Shown here: positions 1 to 11,935 of the stretch, in pieces
Layout: every line of letters starts with the position of its first letter
How positions within the stretch are numbered: the first letter of the stretch is position 1
Assembly: GCA_012295275.1 (NCBI GenBank)
Contig: CM022670.1
Coordinates: 35,322,801 to 35,367,800, forward strand
Direction: 5' to 3'
DNA: 45,000 bases
DNA from: Chrysomallon squamiferum
Lineage: Eukaryota; Mollusca; Gastropoda; Neomphalida; Peltospiridae
Position numbers and translations under genes: made by a program
The notes under the pieces: model-generated
The model's input: the letters and a program-made list of their open reading frames with translations, nothing else
Databases searched by the model: none
Told to the model about the DNA's origin: nothing

Positions 1-1167
1 TATAATGCTCGGTTTGGTTTTAGTTAATAAATAAAATCATAAAAAGTGTGCTGTGAGAATAATTATATCTTTTTAAAACCAAAACTGCTGAAAAAACTGA
101 GTGTTTTGTTGCGAATCAGTGGTAAAGATTGATTGAAATGAAAATATTTTGTAATAAATGTGAACCAATCACAGTTTTAATACTCTCTCATTTTGAGAAA
201 TGTATTTCAAAGTGTCAGTTCTGGATATGAGTAATTATATTCATAGAGTGCAATATATAGGACCTAAGGAATAATAATAAACATACTCATCATTTCTTTT
301 TAAATTCTTACTTTATCTTTGTCTGTCTGCCTGTGATTCTTTCTTTACTGTTTAAAACTCATTTATATTTAAATCACATCCATTCTATTCCGGAATTAAA
401 TATTGTGTTTACATTTCACAACTTTTTCTAACTGCGATTTTTTTTTTCTTCACATCTGGAGAATTTGAAAAGTTTAAGAACAAGGGATGGAACTGTGCGT
501 TGTGGTATGTGGCGTAGACGTACTCCTTTTGAAACATGTTCTGGGTTTAAAATATAAGCCAGTTGATTTGTATAGTATTTAAATTTCTTCTTTTCATCTG
601 TAATTATGTCTCTGTTTGTTTTTCTGTCTTCTTCTTCTTCTTCTTTTCTTTAACGTTGTTAACATCCAGAATTAAATTCCATGTTCAAAATTCATCTTAT
701 TGACGTGAATATAATTGTATGACTGTATTTATCTTCCCTACATATATTTGTACGAAATAATCTATATTTTAATAGATACATTTTTTTTTAGTTAATTCTT
801 TCCTTCTTTAATTCGATCTGTCTGTCTTTGAGTTTTTCTTTCTCTTTAAAACGCGTCTTGCATGGACGTTCTGATTCTAAAGATGCTTTATACTTAGACA
901 TATTTTAATCAGTAAATTTACTTGTTACATTTTGTTTTTCTTTCTGGGTCGTCATTTATGTTCGAAACTTATACGTATTCAGTTACTAGAGATGTTTTTG
1001 GCTAAACATACATGTTAATAAATATATTTATTATATATATTTACCTAGTAAAATAATCTTATAAATGTTTATTCTAATTATGCTTGGTTATATTATTATT
1101 TTCTCTTAATGTGTAACTTTCATGCAGCCTTTGCTTACGCTATTTTGATTTGGCTATGTAATTAACG
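1..1167. other. AT-rich intergenic, no gene seen
   Basis: No reading frame above background and no recognisable element. The stretch is AT-rich unique-looking DNA with short T runs and a small TTC run near 629-645. Confidence 0.6.
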
Positions 1168-1797
1168 TGTAAAAATACGACCTACTTCATAAAATCTCTC
1201 AACATACATCACTGTGTCATACAACACTCATTAATTTACTTACGTTTTACTATGAATTCTTTACTATAACAAATTGTTAATGTACACCGATACATTACAT
1301 ACTTTGACCATGTTTTTATTTCCGTTTCAAAGACAAAACCAATCTCAACGATTTACATTGTCTTCGTTTTGATGTATTTCTTTTTCAGAACTTTTATATC
1401 CGTTTGTAATCAATCTGCGCTCTATTCTCCATCAGCAGATACTAAAACAAGATCTCTAGAACCTAACTTAATGGACATAGATAATTTTATTTTTATAATC
1501 TTGTTGTCATTATTATCTGTCATTCTTTCAGGAGAAAGAATCAAAATAAAACATACTCACATCCAAAAACAAACAATAAATAAAACAATACAAAAAAACA
1601 AAACAGCATGAAAAATTGAGACAATATTTATAGAAAAACAAAGTAAGTTTAGAAAGTAAATGGAGATTTATATAAAACCGTAAATTGGTTGACAGTGAAG
1701 ATGTAGAAAACTAAATGTATTCTGTTCTATATATGTAACATGAACTATGTGTGAACATTTGTCAAGTCTTTAATTTTTACTCAAAGTCTATTTCTTA
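1168..1797 (+). repeat. Direct duplication, copy A
   Basis: This block recurs about 1043 bp downstream (2176-2827). By eye, 1264-1558 matches 2307-2601 without a mismatch, while the flanks carry substitutions and small indels and the A-rich centre (about 1570-1615) differs in length. Both copies contain an open frame of about 80-95 codons beginning at a non-ATG codon. Its composition is hydrophobic and then Lys/Gln-rich from poly-A, with no family resemblance, so I treat it as non-coding. It may be a non-autonomous mobile element or a segmental tandem duplication. Confidence 0.85.
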
Positions 1798-2175
1798 TTT
1801 ACAGACATTTTAAAACTTTCGCCGACATTTTTCTCATTACTTATATACACACACTAACACATGCTATTGTAGACAAATTAAAATATATTTATAGACATCA
1901 CAGCATTTTGGAGGATTTATGTTATTTGTTGTTGTTTTTTATTAAAAAAAAAATGTTAATCTGTTCCACGGATTTTCTCTTCACAAAAATTCAAATATAT
2001 TTCCATACATCATGTTATAATAAATACAAACTTGTTTATGGCTTTTAACATTCTTATAACTAAATTTTTAAAATTTATTAAGAAAATAATGGAAAATTAC
2101 TGTATTAGATGCGATTACATTAAGTTCATTTCTATAAATTAATTAATAATTCCAGAACTATCAAGAACTGCAGAA

Positions 2176-2827
2176 GAGTAAAAATACGACACGGAGAGTT
2201 TTAACGAAGTAAACTTTTCTTTACTTAGTTCATAAAATCTCTCTACATACATCACTGTCTCATACAACACTCATTAATTTACTAAAGTTTTACTATGAAT
2301 TCTTTGCTATAACAAATTGTTAATGTACACCGATACATTACATACTTTGACCATGTTTTTATTTCCGTTTCAAAGACAAAACCAATCTCAACGATTTACA
2401 TTGTCTTCGTTTTGATGTATTTCTTTTTCAGAACTTTTATATCCGTTTGTAATCAATCTGCGCTCTATTCTCCATCAGCAGATACTAAAACAAGATCTCT
2501 AGAACCTAACTTAATGGACATAGATAATTTTATTTTTATAATCTTGTTGTCATTATTATCTGTCATTCTTTCAGGAGAAAGAATCAAAATAAAACATACT
2601 CTCATCCAAAAACAAACAATAAAACAAAAAAAAAAAAACAAAACAAAACAGCATGAAAAAAAACAAAAACAAAACAAAACAGAAAAAATGAGACAATAAA
2701 CTAATTTGTTTGACAGTGAGGATGTAGAAAACTAAATGTATTGTTATTTCTGTTCTATATATGTAACATGAAGTATGTGTGAACATTTGTCAAGTCTTTA
2801 ATTTTCACTCAAAGTGTATTTTTAGTT
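2176..2827 (+). repeat. Direct duplication, copy B
   Basis: Second copy of 1168-1797. Relative to copy A it has about 40 extra bases near 2190-2228, an expanded A-rich tract at 2622-2690, and lacks about 55 bases present at 1625-1680 in copy A. It runs straight into an inverted partial copy of its own 3' end. Confidence 0.85.
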
Positions 2828-2933
2828 TTAAAATGTCCGTTAATTAAAAATACACTTTGAGTAAAAATTAAAGACTTGACAAATGTTCGTACATACATCA
2901 TGTTACATATATAGAACAGAATACAATACATTT
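2733..2933. repeat. Inverted repeat (arms about 90 bp)
   Basis: The left arm (about 2733-2823) is the 3' end of duplication copy B. The right arm (about 2846-2933) is its near-perfect reverse complement, with a loop of about 20 bases. At several variant positions the right arm matches copy A better than copy B, so it was probably derived from an A-like sequence. The transcript or single strand would form a long hairpin. Confidence 0.85.
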
Positions 2934-3077
2934 ATATATATATATTTACATACAAGAAAATAGTTTTATAAATATTACGCTTTTTGTAAAAAGAATCAAA
3001 TTAACCTTTCCAACGGTATTATCTTTTTTATCTTTTTTTTGTTTTGTTTATATCTTTGTTTATTGGTTTTGGTGTCG

Positions 3078-4749
<1,672 letters not shown>

Positions 4750-5975
4750 AATAAACAGCAACTATACCACAAGCAAGAGTCAGTTCAAAATAACACAATA
4801 ATTACATTATATAGGCAACCGTCAACTCAAATTAACTCAATAGCCATATCATACAGGAAATAGTCAAATCAAAATAACACAATAGCTGTATCATATAGGA
4901 AACAGTCAACTAGAAATAACACAATAATTACATCATACAGGCAACAGTCAACTAGAAATAACACAATGATTACATCATATAGGCAACAGTCAACAAGATA
5001 TAACACAATAATTACATCATATAGGCAACAGTCAACTCAAATTAACACAATAGCCATATCATATAGGACATAGTCAACTCAAAAAGACACAATAGCTGTA
5101 TCATATAGGAAACAGTCAACTAGAAATAACACAATAATTACATCATACAGGCAACAGTCAACTAGAAATAACACAATAATTACATTATATAGGCAACAGT
5201 CAACAAGATATAACACAATAGCTGTATCATATAGGAAACAGTCAACTAGAAATAACATAATAATTACAAAATATAGGCAACAGTCAACTAAAAATAACAC
5301 TAATTACATCATATAGGCAATCGTCAACTCAAATTAACGCAATAGCCATATCAGACAGGAAATAGTCAACTCAAAATAATACAATAGCTGTATTATATAG
5401 GTAATAGTCAACTTAAAATAACACACAAGCTATATCAAAAGGAAATAGTCAACTAACTATAACACAATAGCTACATCATATGGGCAACAGTTATCTCAAA
5501 TTAACTCATTAGCTATATCATATAGGAAATAGTCAGCTGAAAATAACAAAATAACTACATCATGTAGGAAATAGCGAACTCGAAATAACATAGCTATATC
5601 ATGTGAAAATAACACCGTAGCTACATGAGTATAGGCAAAAGTCAACTCAAAATAACACCATAATTACACCGTATAGGCAACCATCAACTCAAAATAATAC
5701 AATAGCTGTATTATATAGGAAACAGTCAACTCAAAATAACACAGTAGCTACATCATATAGGTAACAGTCAACTCAAAATAACACAAAAGCTATATCATAT
5801 AGGAAATAGTCAACTCAAAATAACACAATAGCTATATCATATAGGAAACAGTCAAAATAACACCATAGCCACATCATATAGGAAACAGTCAAAATATCAT
5901 CATAGCCACATCATATAGGAAACAGTCAAAATAACACCATAGTCACATCATATAGGAAACGCTCAGCTAGAAATA
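4750..5975. repeat. 42-bp minisatellite, about 29 units
   Basis: Tandem units of 42 bp with the core pattern ACAATAGCTATATCATATAG followed by GAAA-AGTCAACTCAAAATAA. Unit length was counted between successive AATA starts (5091 to 5133). Units diverge in two registers (GCTGTA-type and ATTACA-type), and a three-unit block of 126 bp at 4881-5006 recurs at 5091-5216 with two differences. The last units (5840-5975) are shortened. Because 42 is divisible by 3, a frame of 73 codons stays open on the minus strand (5079-5300), but this follows from the periodicity and is not evidence of a gene. Confidence 0.95.
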
Positions 5976-5989
5976 ACACTGGAACAATT

Positions 5990-6425
5990 ATAACCAGGAT
6001 AAAACATTATGTACAAATAACCAGTATAACTTTATAAACATAAAAAAACACACCAAAGGAGAACATTTTATGTATAAAATCAGGATAATATATTATTTAC
6101 AAATTACCCACGGATAATACATTTATATACCAGAGAACGAAGGTAACAATATGTACACAATTAAATATATCACTGTATGTAGAAAAGCTAGGATAACACA
6201 TTATACACAAAGAGCAGGATACTAATTTATGTATATATATATAAAAACAACAACACGATTACTTGTTCGAAAAAGGCCGGGATACAGTATAAACAAAAAC
6301 CAGGATCACACGTTATGCACAAATAAACAGGATATTACATTATGTACAAAAAAACCATGATAACACATTATAAAAAAAAAAAAAAAAAAACAGGATTACA
6401 TATTATTTATAAATAACTAGGAATT
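5990..6425. repeat. Degenerate minisatellite, about 27-32 bp units
   Basis: Repeated variants of a CCAGGATAACACATTATG..ACAAATAA pattern follow directly on the 42-bp array. Spacing between CAGGAT or equivalent cores is about 27-32 bp, and the units are highly diverged. A poly-A run lies at 6370-6390. Confidence 0.65.
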
Positions 6426-6977
6426 ATTTCGTAGCAAATTTTCAAAAAAAAAAAAAAAAAAAAAAATTACTTAGTCTTATAATATTTTTCTGTTCACGGA
6501 TGGGTCGACATTTTCAGTAAAAATGTGTTTTAACTGAAAAGGAATGGAAACATTAGCGTTAGAAGTGTACACCAGCTGAAACTGCCCATTTTTCTACCAT
6601 TTTTCTTTAAACAATTCTTTCGCTCTTCCTTATTCTTTTACTCTTTATTTCACTGGTCTGATAAAGTTAATAAAATATTGCTTCGAAACGTCCTTGGCAG
6701 AGAAGTAAATTGCTGGCTACATCCTGAATTTGTCACATCGAATTTGTAGTGACATGCAGAAAATTTAACAAACGAATACTTCAATAATTCGGTACAAGCG
6801 ATTTTCTTTGTCTCAGTGGAATGTATTTAACTCTGAATGTAACTTTATACTGTAACATTATCTGACATCCGTACAATTTAAAAAGTCCTTCTTCGTTTTT
6901 TTTCTTAATTTTTTTTGCAACAAATTCTTCCTATATTTCTTCTGTTTCTTTAAAATAAAAATTAAAATAATAATGTT

Positions 6978-7013
<36 letters not shown>

Positions 7014-7200
7014 TAGCGGTTGAACTAACTCAGTCTAAATGGACGTTTTCTGCAGATATCGATGTCAAGGCCAGGTGAAGGTCAAGGTCTAATTAAGCTA
7101 GATCGGCGGCGCCATGTTTTTTTTGGACAGAAATATCACAACATGAGATCCAAAAAATAAAATAAGAAAAATAAAAATTAAGAAAATAAATAAATAAAAA
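6426..7200. other. 3' flank of the minus-strand gene
   Basis: No gene seen. It holds a poly-A run at about 6444-6465, (TA)n at 6982-7012, and A-rich sequence directly downstream of the minus-strand stop codon. TTTATT near 6645 would read as AATAAA on the minus strand and is one possible distant poly(A) signal, but this is weak evidence. Confidence 0.5.
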
Positions 7201-7785
7201 TCACAAAACCTCGGCATCATCACTCATAACTATCACGTGACACGGATTCTTGACCTTCAACCTCGGCGTGTTGTTCGCCGACTTTATCGTCAGGTCTTCG
7301 GGCTTGCCGTCGTCCGGCACGAGAAACAGGGACTCGTTGGTGTCGCTGCTGCTTTTGCGCGAGAGGCTCTCGTTGACGACGTCCTCCTTCCAGCCGAACA
7401 GCGACGACTTGAACTTCAGCGACCCGTGGTAGGCCAGCCTCGGCGGGGGTCGGGGACTGTTCTTGCTCTGGTTCTTGCGCTTGCTCTGTGGGGTGAGGTT
7501 CGTGTACTGGGCCAGCTTGTCGAGCTTCTCGAAGATTTTGTCCCTGCGGTCCTTCTTCCTCAGCGCCGACATCTCTTTCAGGTACGTCCTCAGCTGGCTG
7601 TCCTGCTTGTTCTTGCGAATGTGAGACGCGATCATCATCACGATCGACAGGCCGTAGATGAGCACGACGGCGACCACGTAGTACAGAGCGCCGATGTCGT
7701 CGTAGTGGTTCTTTCTCGGGTCTTCTATGACGCCGATCCACGTCTTGTTTCCTTGCTGCTGAATCCGGATTTGGAGATTGGTCAT
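7201..7785 (-). CDS. KCNE-like single-pass membrane protein (gene 1)
   Basis: Predicted 194-residue protein. The role inferred from family resemblance is a beta-subunit of a voltage-gated K+ channel in the plasma membrane. Visible features: short N-terminus with sequon N13-K-T; one hydrophobic helix at about residues 33-53 opening with Leu-Tyr-Tyr-Val; Tyr36 and Ile56-Arg57-Lys58 with 21-residue Tyr-to-Arg spacing, the same as in KCNE1 (Tyr46, Arg67). A long cytoplasmic tail follows: a basic, probably helical stretch (about 65-95), a Pro-Arg-Pro-Pro-Pro-Arg SH3-type ligand (about 115-121), Ser-rich segments, and a terminal Glu-Val-Leu that fits a class III PDZ ligand. The start is the first ATG after an in-frame TAA (7819-7821) and lies 7 bases downstream of a splice acceptor. 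Its start context is weak, so an upstream coding exon is possible. The tail is longer than in typical KCNE proteins (103-177 residues). The gene is GC-rich against AT-rich flanks. Confidence 0.8.
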   Translation of the reverse strand: MTNLQIRIQQQGNKTWIGVIEDPRKNHYDDIGALYYVVAVVLIYGLSIVMMIASHIRKNKQDSQLRTYLKEMSALRKKDRRDKIFEKLDKLAQYTNLTPQSKRKNQSKNSPRPPPRLAYHGSLKFKSSLFGWKEDVVNESLSRKSSSDTNESLFLVPDDGKPEDLTIKSANNTPRLKVKNPCHVIVMSDDAEVL

Positions 7786-7792
7786 GGAATTT

Positions 7793-7825
7793 CTGAAACG
7801 GGTCAAAGATACTGTGAATTAGCTC
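7793..7825 (-). promoter_or_regulatory. Candidate splice acceptor upstream of gene 1 start
   Basis: On the minus strand a branch-like GCTAATT is followed by pyrimidine-rich sequence and CGTTTCAG, with the AG at 7794-7793. The exon would begin at 7792 and the ATG follows 7 bases later. It is consistent with a 5' UTR intron, though the weak start context leaves room for coding sequence upstream. It is inferred from consensus only. Confidence 0.5.
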
Positions 7826-7956
7826 GGTTATTCAATGATCTGTCGTGATTTTATTACTGTCAGCTTATTTTTTCAATTGTTATCGAATTTCTGAAATACC
7901 GGTATTCATTTAATTTATTTATTATTGTCAATTACTTTAATGAAATACGTGTTACT

Positions 7957-8134
<178 letters not shown>

Positions 8135-8577
8135 ACTGATGCACTGAAAACGAAACTGGACAAGAGCTTTATGTGGGGTTTTTTTTATCACATATTCATT
8201 TACTTTGTTTTGTTGTGTAATTACAGTTATTAAGCTTGTTATCCAGTGACATTCTCTCTGTGTTATTTTTTCCTATTAATTCGGCCAGAAACTCATTGGA
8301 TTACGGAAGTAATAATCATCAATATATTTGTTTTCTTCTTAAAGTACATCTACATGATATATTTTAATTCAGAGGCTTTTTTACGACACATTCTATCTTG
8401 TCTGAAATCGATATTAATTTTTCAACAAAACAGAAGAAAAAGTATGATTAAAAAGAAAGATAATGATTATGATAATAAAGTAAAATGAAATTTTGTTAAC
8501 TACAGCATGAAATCCTGGATTATGTGTTAAATTCTAAACCAACTGGTTATTAAAGATTCTGCATATAACGGCATATT

Positions 8578-8578
<1 letters not shown>
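8135..8578. other. Intergenic, no gene seen
   Basis: AT-rich unique sequence. An open frame at 8246-8488 is low-complexity and resembles nothing. Confidence 0.6.

Positions 8579-8652
<74 letters not shown>
8579..8652. repeat. (AAT)n microsatellite
   Basis: About 74 bp of uninterrupted AAT trinucleotide. Confidence 0.97.
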
Positions 8653-9133
8653 TGTCAGTTAATTTCATCTTTTTTGTTGTTATTTCGACATAAAACTGTA
8701 TGGTATCCTTGGCTTCCATTTAAAATTCTAAATCGATTTTTACTTAAAATATTGTATATTGCGTTTTTGTACATTCACACAACTCCATTAAGCCATTGGT
8801 TTTCTTTTCTTCATTAAAAAGTAATTTTTATATATATATATATATCATCCACTGCACGTCGGAATTCTTAGTTAATTCCATAAGAATGTTCCTTTTCGTC
8901 TCCTTTCATACTAGATTAATTAAGTCCTAACAAAAAAGAAAAGGAGGAAGAAGAAAAAAAAAGACCTAAACTAACAAGAGATAATTGATAAGACAAGCTT
9001 CTGCTTATAACTGCTTGCTTCAACATCTTACTTATTTGTTAACATTACGTGCGAAAGATAATGTGAGTAGTTTACGTACTGAACTTCTCGCATTATTTGA
9101 TAAGAGTACTTACGAAGACACTAAAAGTAAATA
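8653..9133. other. Intergenic, no gene seen
   Basis: Unique AT-rich DNA with a short (TA)n at about 8829-8846. Confidence 0.6.
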
Positions 9134-9318
9134 CAGTACAACCTCTAAAAACCGAACAGTGTCGGAATCAAATAATAATAATAATAATTAAAAAAAAGAT
9201 TTGGTTGGAAAGGGTTGTTCGATTTAAAGAGGTTTTACTTAATCGGGAGGCTATAGAAATCGTTCGGTTTTGAAGGAGTTCAGATTCAGTGAGTGTCCGG
9301 TTTTGAGAAGTCTCACTG
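9134..9318. mobile_element. pogo/Tigger-like MITE (185 bp) with TA target duplication
   Basis: The left end reads CAGTACAACCTCTAAAAACC. The reverse complement of the right end reads CAGTGAGACTTCTCAAAACC. Including the flanking TA, about 21 of 27 terminal positions agree. Both ends are flanked by TA (9132-9133 and 9319-9320), the target duplication expected of Tc1/mariner/pogo elements. The terminal CAGTACAACCTCT resembles pogo/Tigger inverted repeats in many animals (recalled, not searched). There is no transposase, so mobilisation would have been in trans. A small (AAT)n lies inside at about 9171-9188. Confidence 0.75.
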
Positions 9319-10067
9319 TATTAGAAATATTCAGGGAGCAGGAAATATGCAGTCTTCAGCTGTATTTGATTATTGACAGAAATGAGTAAATGAAAAAAAA
9401 AAGAACGAATTAAAGCAAACAACTAAATCTACATTTGTTTGATTTGACTTTTGAGTTTTACAAAGTTCAGAGAAAACATTAGACCCATAAATTAAATATG
9501 CAATTTATGAACAAAATATGGATTATAATATAAATTTCAAAATATGTCTTGAAGATTAAGTATTACAATGGCAGGTAAAATAATTTCTTTAGGATTATAA
9601 CTGAACAAAATTATTTCTGTTTAACTTTGCTTATAACTGGAAAACTACCGAATAAACAACGCTAAATGAAATCATCATTAAAAAAGTCACTGTTTTACTC
9701 GAACACACAGAATTCTACAGTTTCAGTGAAATTAATTTTTCTATTCTCAGTCACTGCTTAATGAGATCTCTAGAGAGCGGAAACATTGCTTGTCAAATAT
9801 TGGCAAAACGAGGCTTCTATGATTACACAGGTCATCAGGTTTAGTGCTGGTTTTTAAAATTCTTTTATTATTTTTTCTTTTTTTCTGGGCATATGACATG
9901 AAGGTTCTGATTTCAAATTAAGAAAATGGACTACAGTCCAGATCAATGCAAAATGGAGATGAGCACGATACACATTTTGAATCACGTACTCAGAACAACA
10001 GATTTCTGAACTTACGAAAATATTCCAAGTAACAAATACTGATGATTTTTTTTTTTTTTTTTTTTTT
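9319..10067. other. Intergenic, no gene seen
   Basis: Unique AT-rich DNA ending in a T run at about 10047-10067. A minus-strand frame at 9854-10108 begins at a non-ATG codon and includes the homopolymer, so it is not called. Confidence 0.6.
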
Positions 10068-10189
10068 AAATATATGAGAAAAAAAAAAGTCGTGATAAAT
10101 CTTTGCAAGGGATATTACTTTAATTTTTTTAAATATATGAAAAAAGTCGTGATAAATCCTTGCAAGGGATAGTACTTTTTAATTTTTTT
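10068..10189. repeat. Tandem duplication, about 60 bp x 2
   Basis: AAATATATGA..AAAGTCGTGATAAATC.TTGCAAGGGATA.TACTT..AATTTTTTT occurs at 10068-10130 and again at 10131-10189. The copies differ in A-run length and two or three substitutions. Confidence 0.9.
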
Positions 10190-11756
10190 CCCCCAAGCTT
10201 TAGTTTGAAATATGAGCTTGCAAAAAGCGAAATAAATAAATAAAAAAACAATACATGCTCGAAAGAAGAAAATATTTTTAATCGATGATTTCAAACGACA
10301 GCACTACGCTGAATGTATTGATGTTTTGCTCACTGTTTTTCCATATCAAAAGAGTTTAAAAAAAAGTAAAAAAGAGTGTTAGAAATAGCACAAGAGCAGG
10401 GAGGTAATCGAGTTAAAAGCTTGCAGTGTAAACAAGTGCACTAAAGCTGACACTCGTGGTTGCAAACTGGGAATCACAAACCAACAGGTCAGTGACCAAT
10501 GCGTCTTCTGCCTACAGGATATGAATTACAGTGTTGTCATTTTACGTGATTATCCATTAGCTACGAGTCATTAGCTACACACTCCGAATGTCAGCCATCA
10601 CACTTATTATGTGTTCTGTGTTTTTTTTGTGTTTTTTTTTAATATCGTAAACTGTTCTTCAGTGTTCTCGCGTATTGCGAGAGATGTTAACACCCAAAAC
10701 AGGCCCCTTTCACTGACCCGCAAATTAAATGAAGATGTTTTTCCAATTAATTCCATAAAAGTCTGATCTGTTGCCATACAAACAAAAGTGTATACAAAAT
10801 ATATATATATAAATATATGTTGTTTTGTGGTTAATAGATGTATTCATTTATTTTCCTCTTTATGGATATTTGTTTATTTTGGTGCGTCGATGTTTATTTG
10901 CTACTAAAATTTAGCTTTATTAATTTATTTATTTATTTATTTATTTATTTATTTTATTATTATTACTATTATTATAATTATTTTATTTATTTATTTTATT
11001 TTATTTTTATTTTTAATTTTTTTGACATAAGATAAATAATAATATATGCATTAGTGATTTTCAGGTGCATATATAAAAATGTACTTTTCATCTAAATATT
11101 ACTACTACTGCAACCACCATCACCACCATTTTTCTGAGAATTTCTCCTTTTTAAAAAAAATGTCTATCTCACATGTTAATCCACAAGTTCATACGTATAC
11201 ATATATATTTAATCACTAAGAGGCCTATTAACTTATCTCAGTTTGTGCTTAAAGGTATATTTTAGAAGATTTACAGTCTTAAACTCGCATTAATCAAACA
11301 GGTCATTAAAGAGAAATGAAACAGAATACAGTGTAAATTGTAAACATCTGTATTAGCTGTCTAAAAATACACATAACGCTTCGATTACCGATCATTCGTC
11401 AAGATGCAATAGAAATGTGCTGAGATCTTTCGTCGCTAGATATTTTACTGTATCAGAGCGAAATTCTATTCCAGACGCTTATGTTACCATCACAGAAGGC
11501 TTAAAAACAAAAAGGTTTGCCGTCGTTGTTAATAATGATAACGTCAACTGTTGGTTTGCAATAGACAGCTACATTTTGACTGATAATAGCGACATTTTAC
11601 ATGATTTTGGCTAGATATACGAAATTTGGAATGCTAAAATCAGGTCTTGGTGTCATAATTAATCATAATAACATCATCAGTTTTTCAAAAGATTTCAGAG
11701 CAAATAAAAAACTATCAAAAACATATTAGTTAAGAATGGAAGGAATACTTAAAACA
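10190..11756. other. Intergenic with (ATTT)n
   Basis: No gene called. (TTTA)n lies at about 10918-10955 and AT-only low-complexity DNA continues to about 11025. From 11500 onward there are isolated, diverged relatives of the downstream 45-bp repeat (near 11520-11560 and 11655-11690). A 65-codon frame at 11417-11614 overlaps these relatives and has no recognisable domain. Confidence 0.55.
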
Positions 11757-11935
11757 AATGCTTGTTGTCATATTTAAGAATAATAACGTCATCAGGTTTC
11801 CAAAGCTTGTTGTCATATTTAAGAATAATAACGTCATCAGGTTTCCAAAGCTTGTTGTCATATTTAAGAATAATAACGTCATCAGGTTTCCAAAGTTTGT
11901 TGTCATATTTAAGAATAATGACGTTATCAGGTTTA
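11757..11935 (+). repeat. 45-bp tandem repeat, 4 units
   Basis: Units begin at about 11761, 11806, 11851 and 11896 with an exact 45-bp spacing: CTTGTTGTCATATTTAAGAA followed by TAATAACGTCATCAGGTTTC. The first three are essentially identical and the fourth has a few changes. Each unit contains the CRE half-site ACGTCA (or its variant). Open frames here result from the period being a multiple of three. Confidence 0.95.

Noticed and set aside
1369-2699. Two nearly identical small ORFs (80 and 95 codons)
   Set aside because: They start at TTG, end in poly-A-encoded Lys/Gln/Asn, and are identical only because the DNA is a recent duplication.
5079-5300. Repetitive Leu/Val/Asp/Cys peptide frame on the minus strand
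   Set aside because: It results from a 42-bp unit being a multiple of three. It does not continue through the array and has no start or splice context.
4750-5975. CRISPR-like array
   Set aside because: Units are contiguous with no unique spacers, and the genome is eukaryotic; it is a minisatellite.
7220-7741. 173-codon minus-strand frame in another phase over gene 1
   Set aside because: Arg/Glu/Gln-rich frameshifted reading of the same exon with no domain.
7237-7848. 203-codon open frame on the plus strand opposite gene 1
   Set aside because: It is the antisense shadow of a GC-rich coding exon. It begins at GTG, is Arg/Val/Leu-rich, has no domain, and runs past the acceptor. The minus-strand frame with helix, sequon and family spacing is the real one.
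11417-11614. 65-codon plus-strand frame of mixed composition
   Set aside because: It overlaps diverged relatives of the 45-bp repeat, lacks a splice or domain signal, and is short enough for chance.
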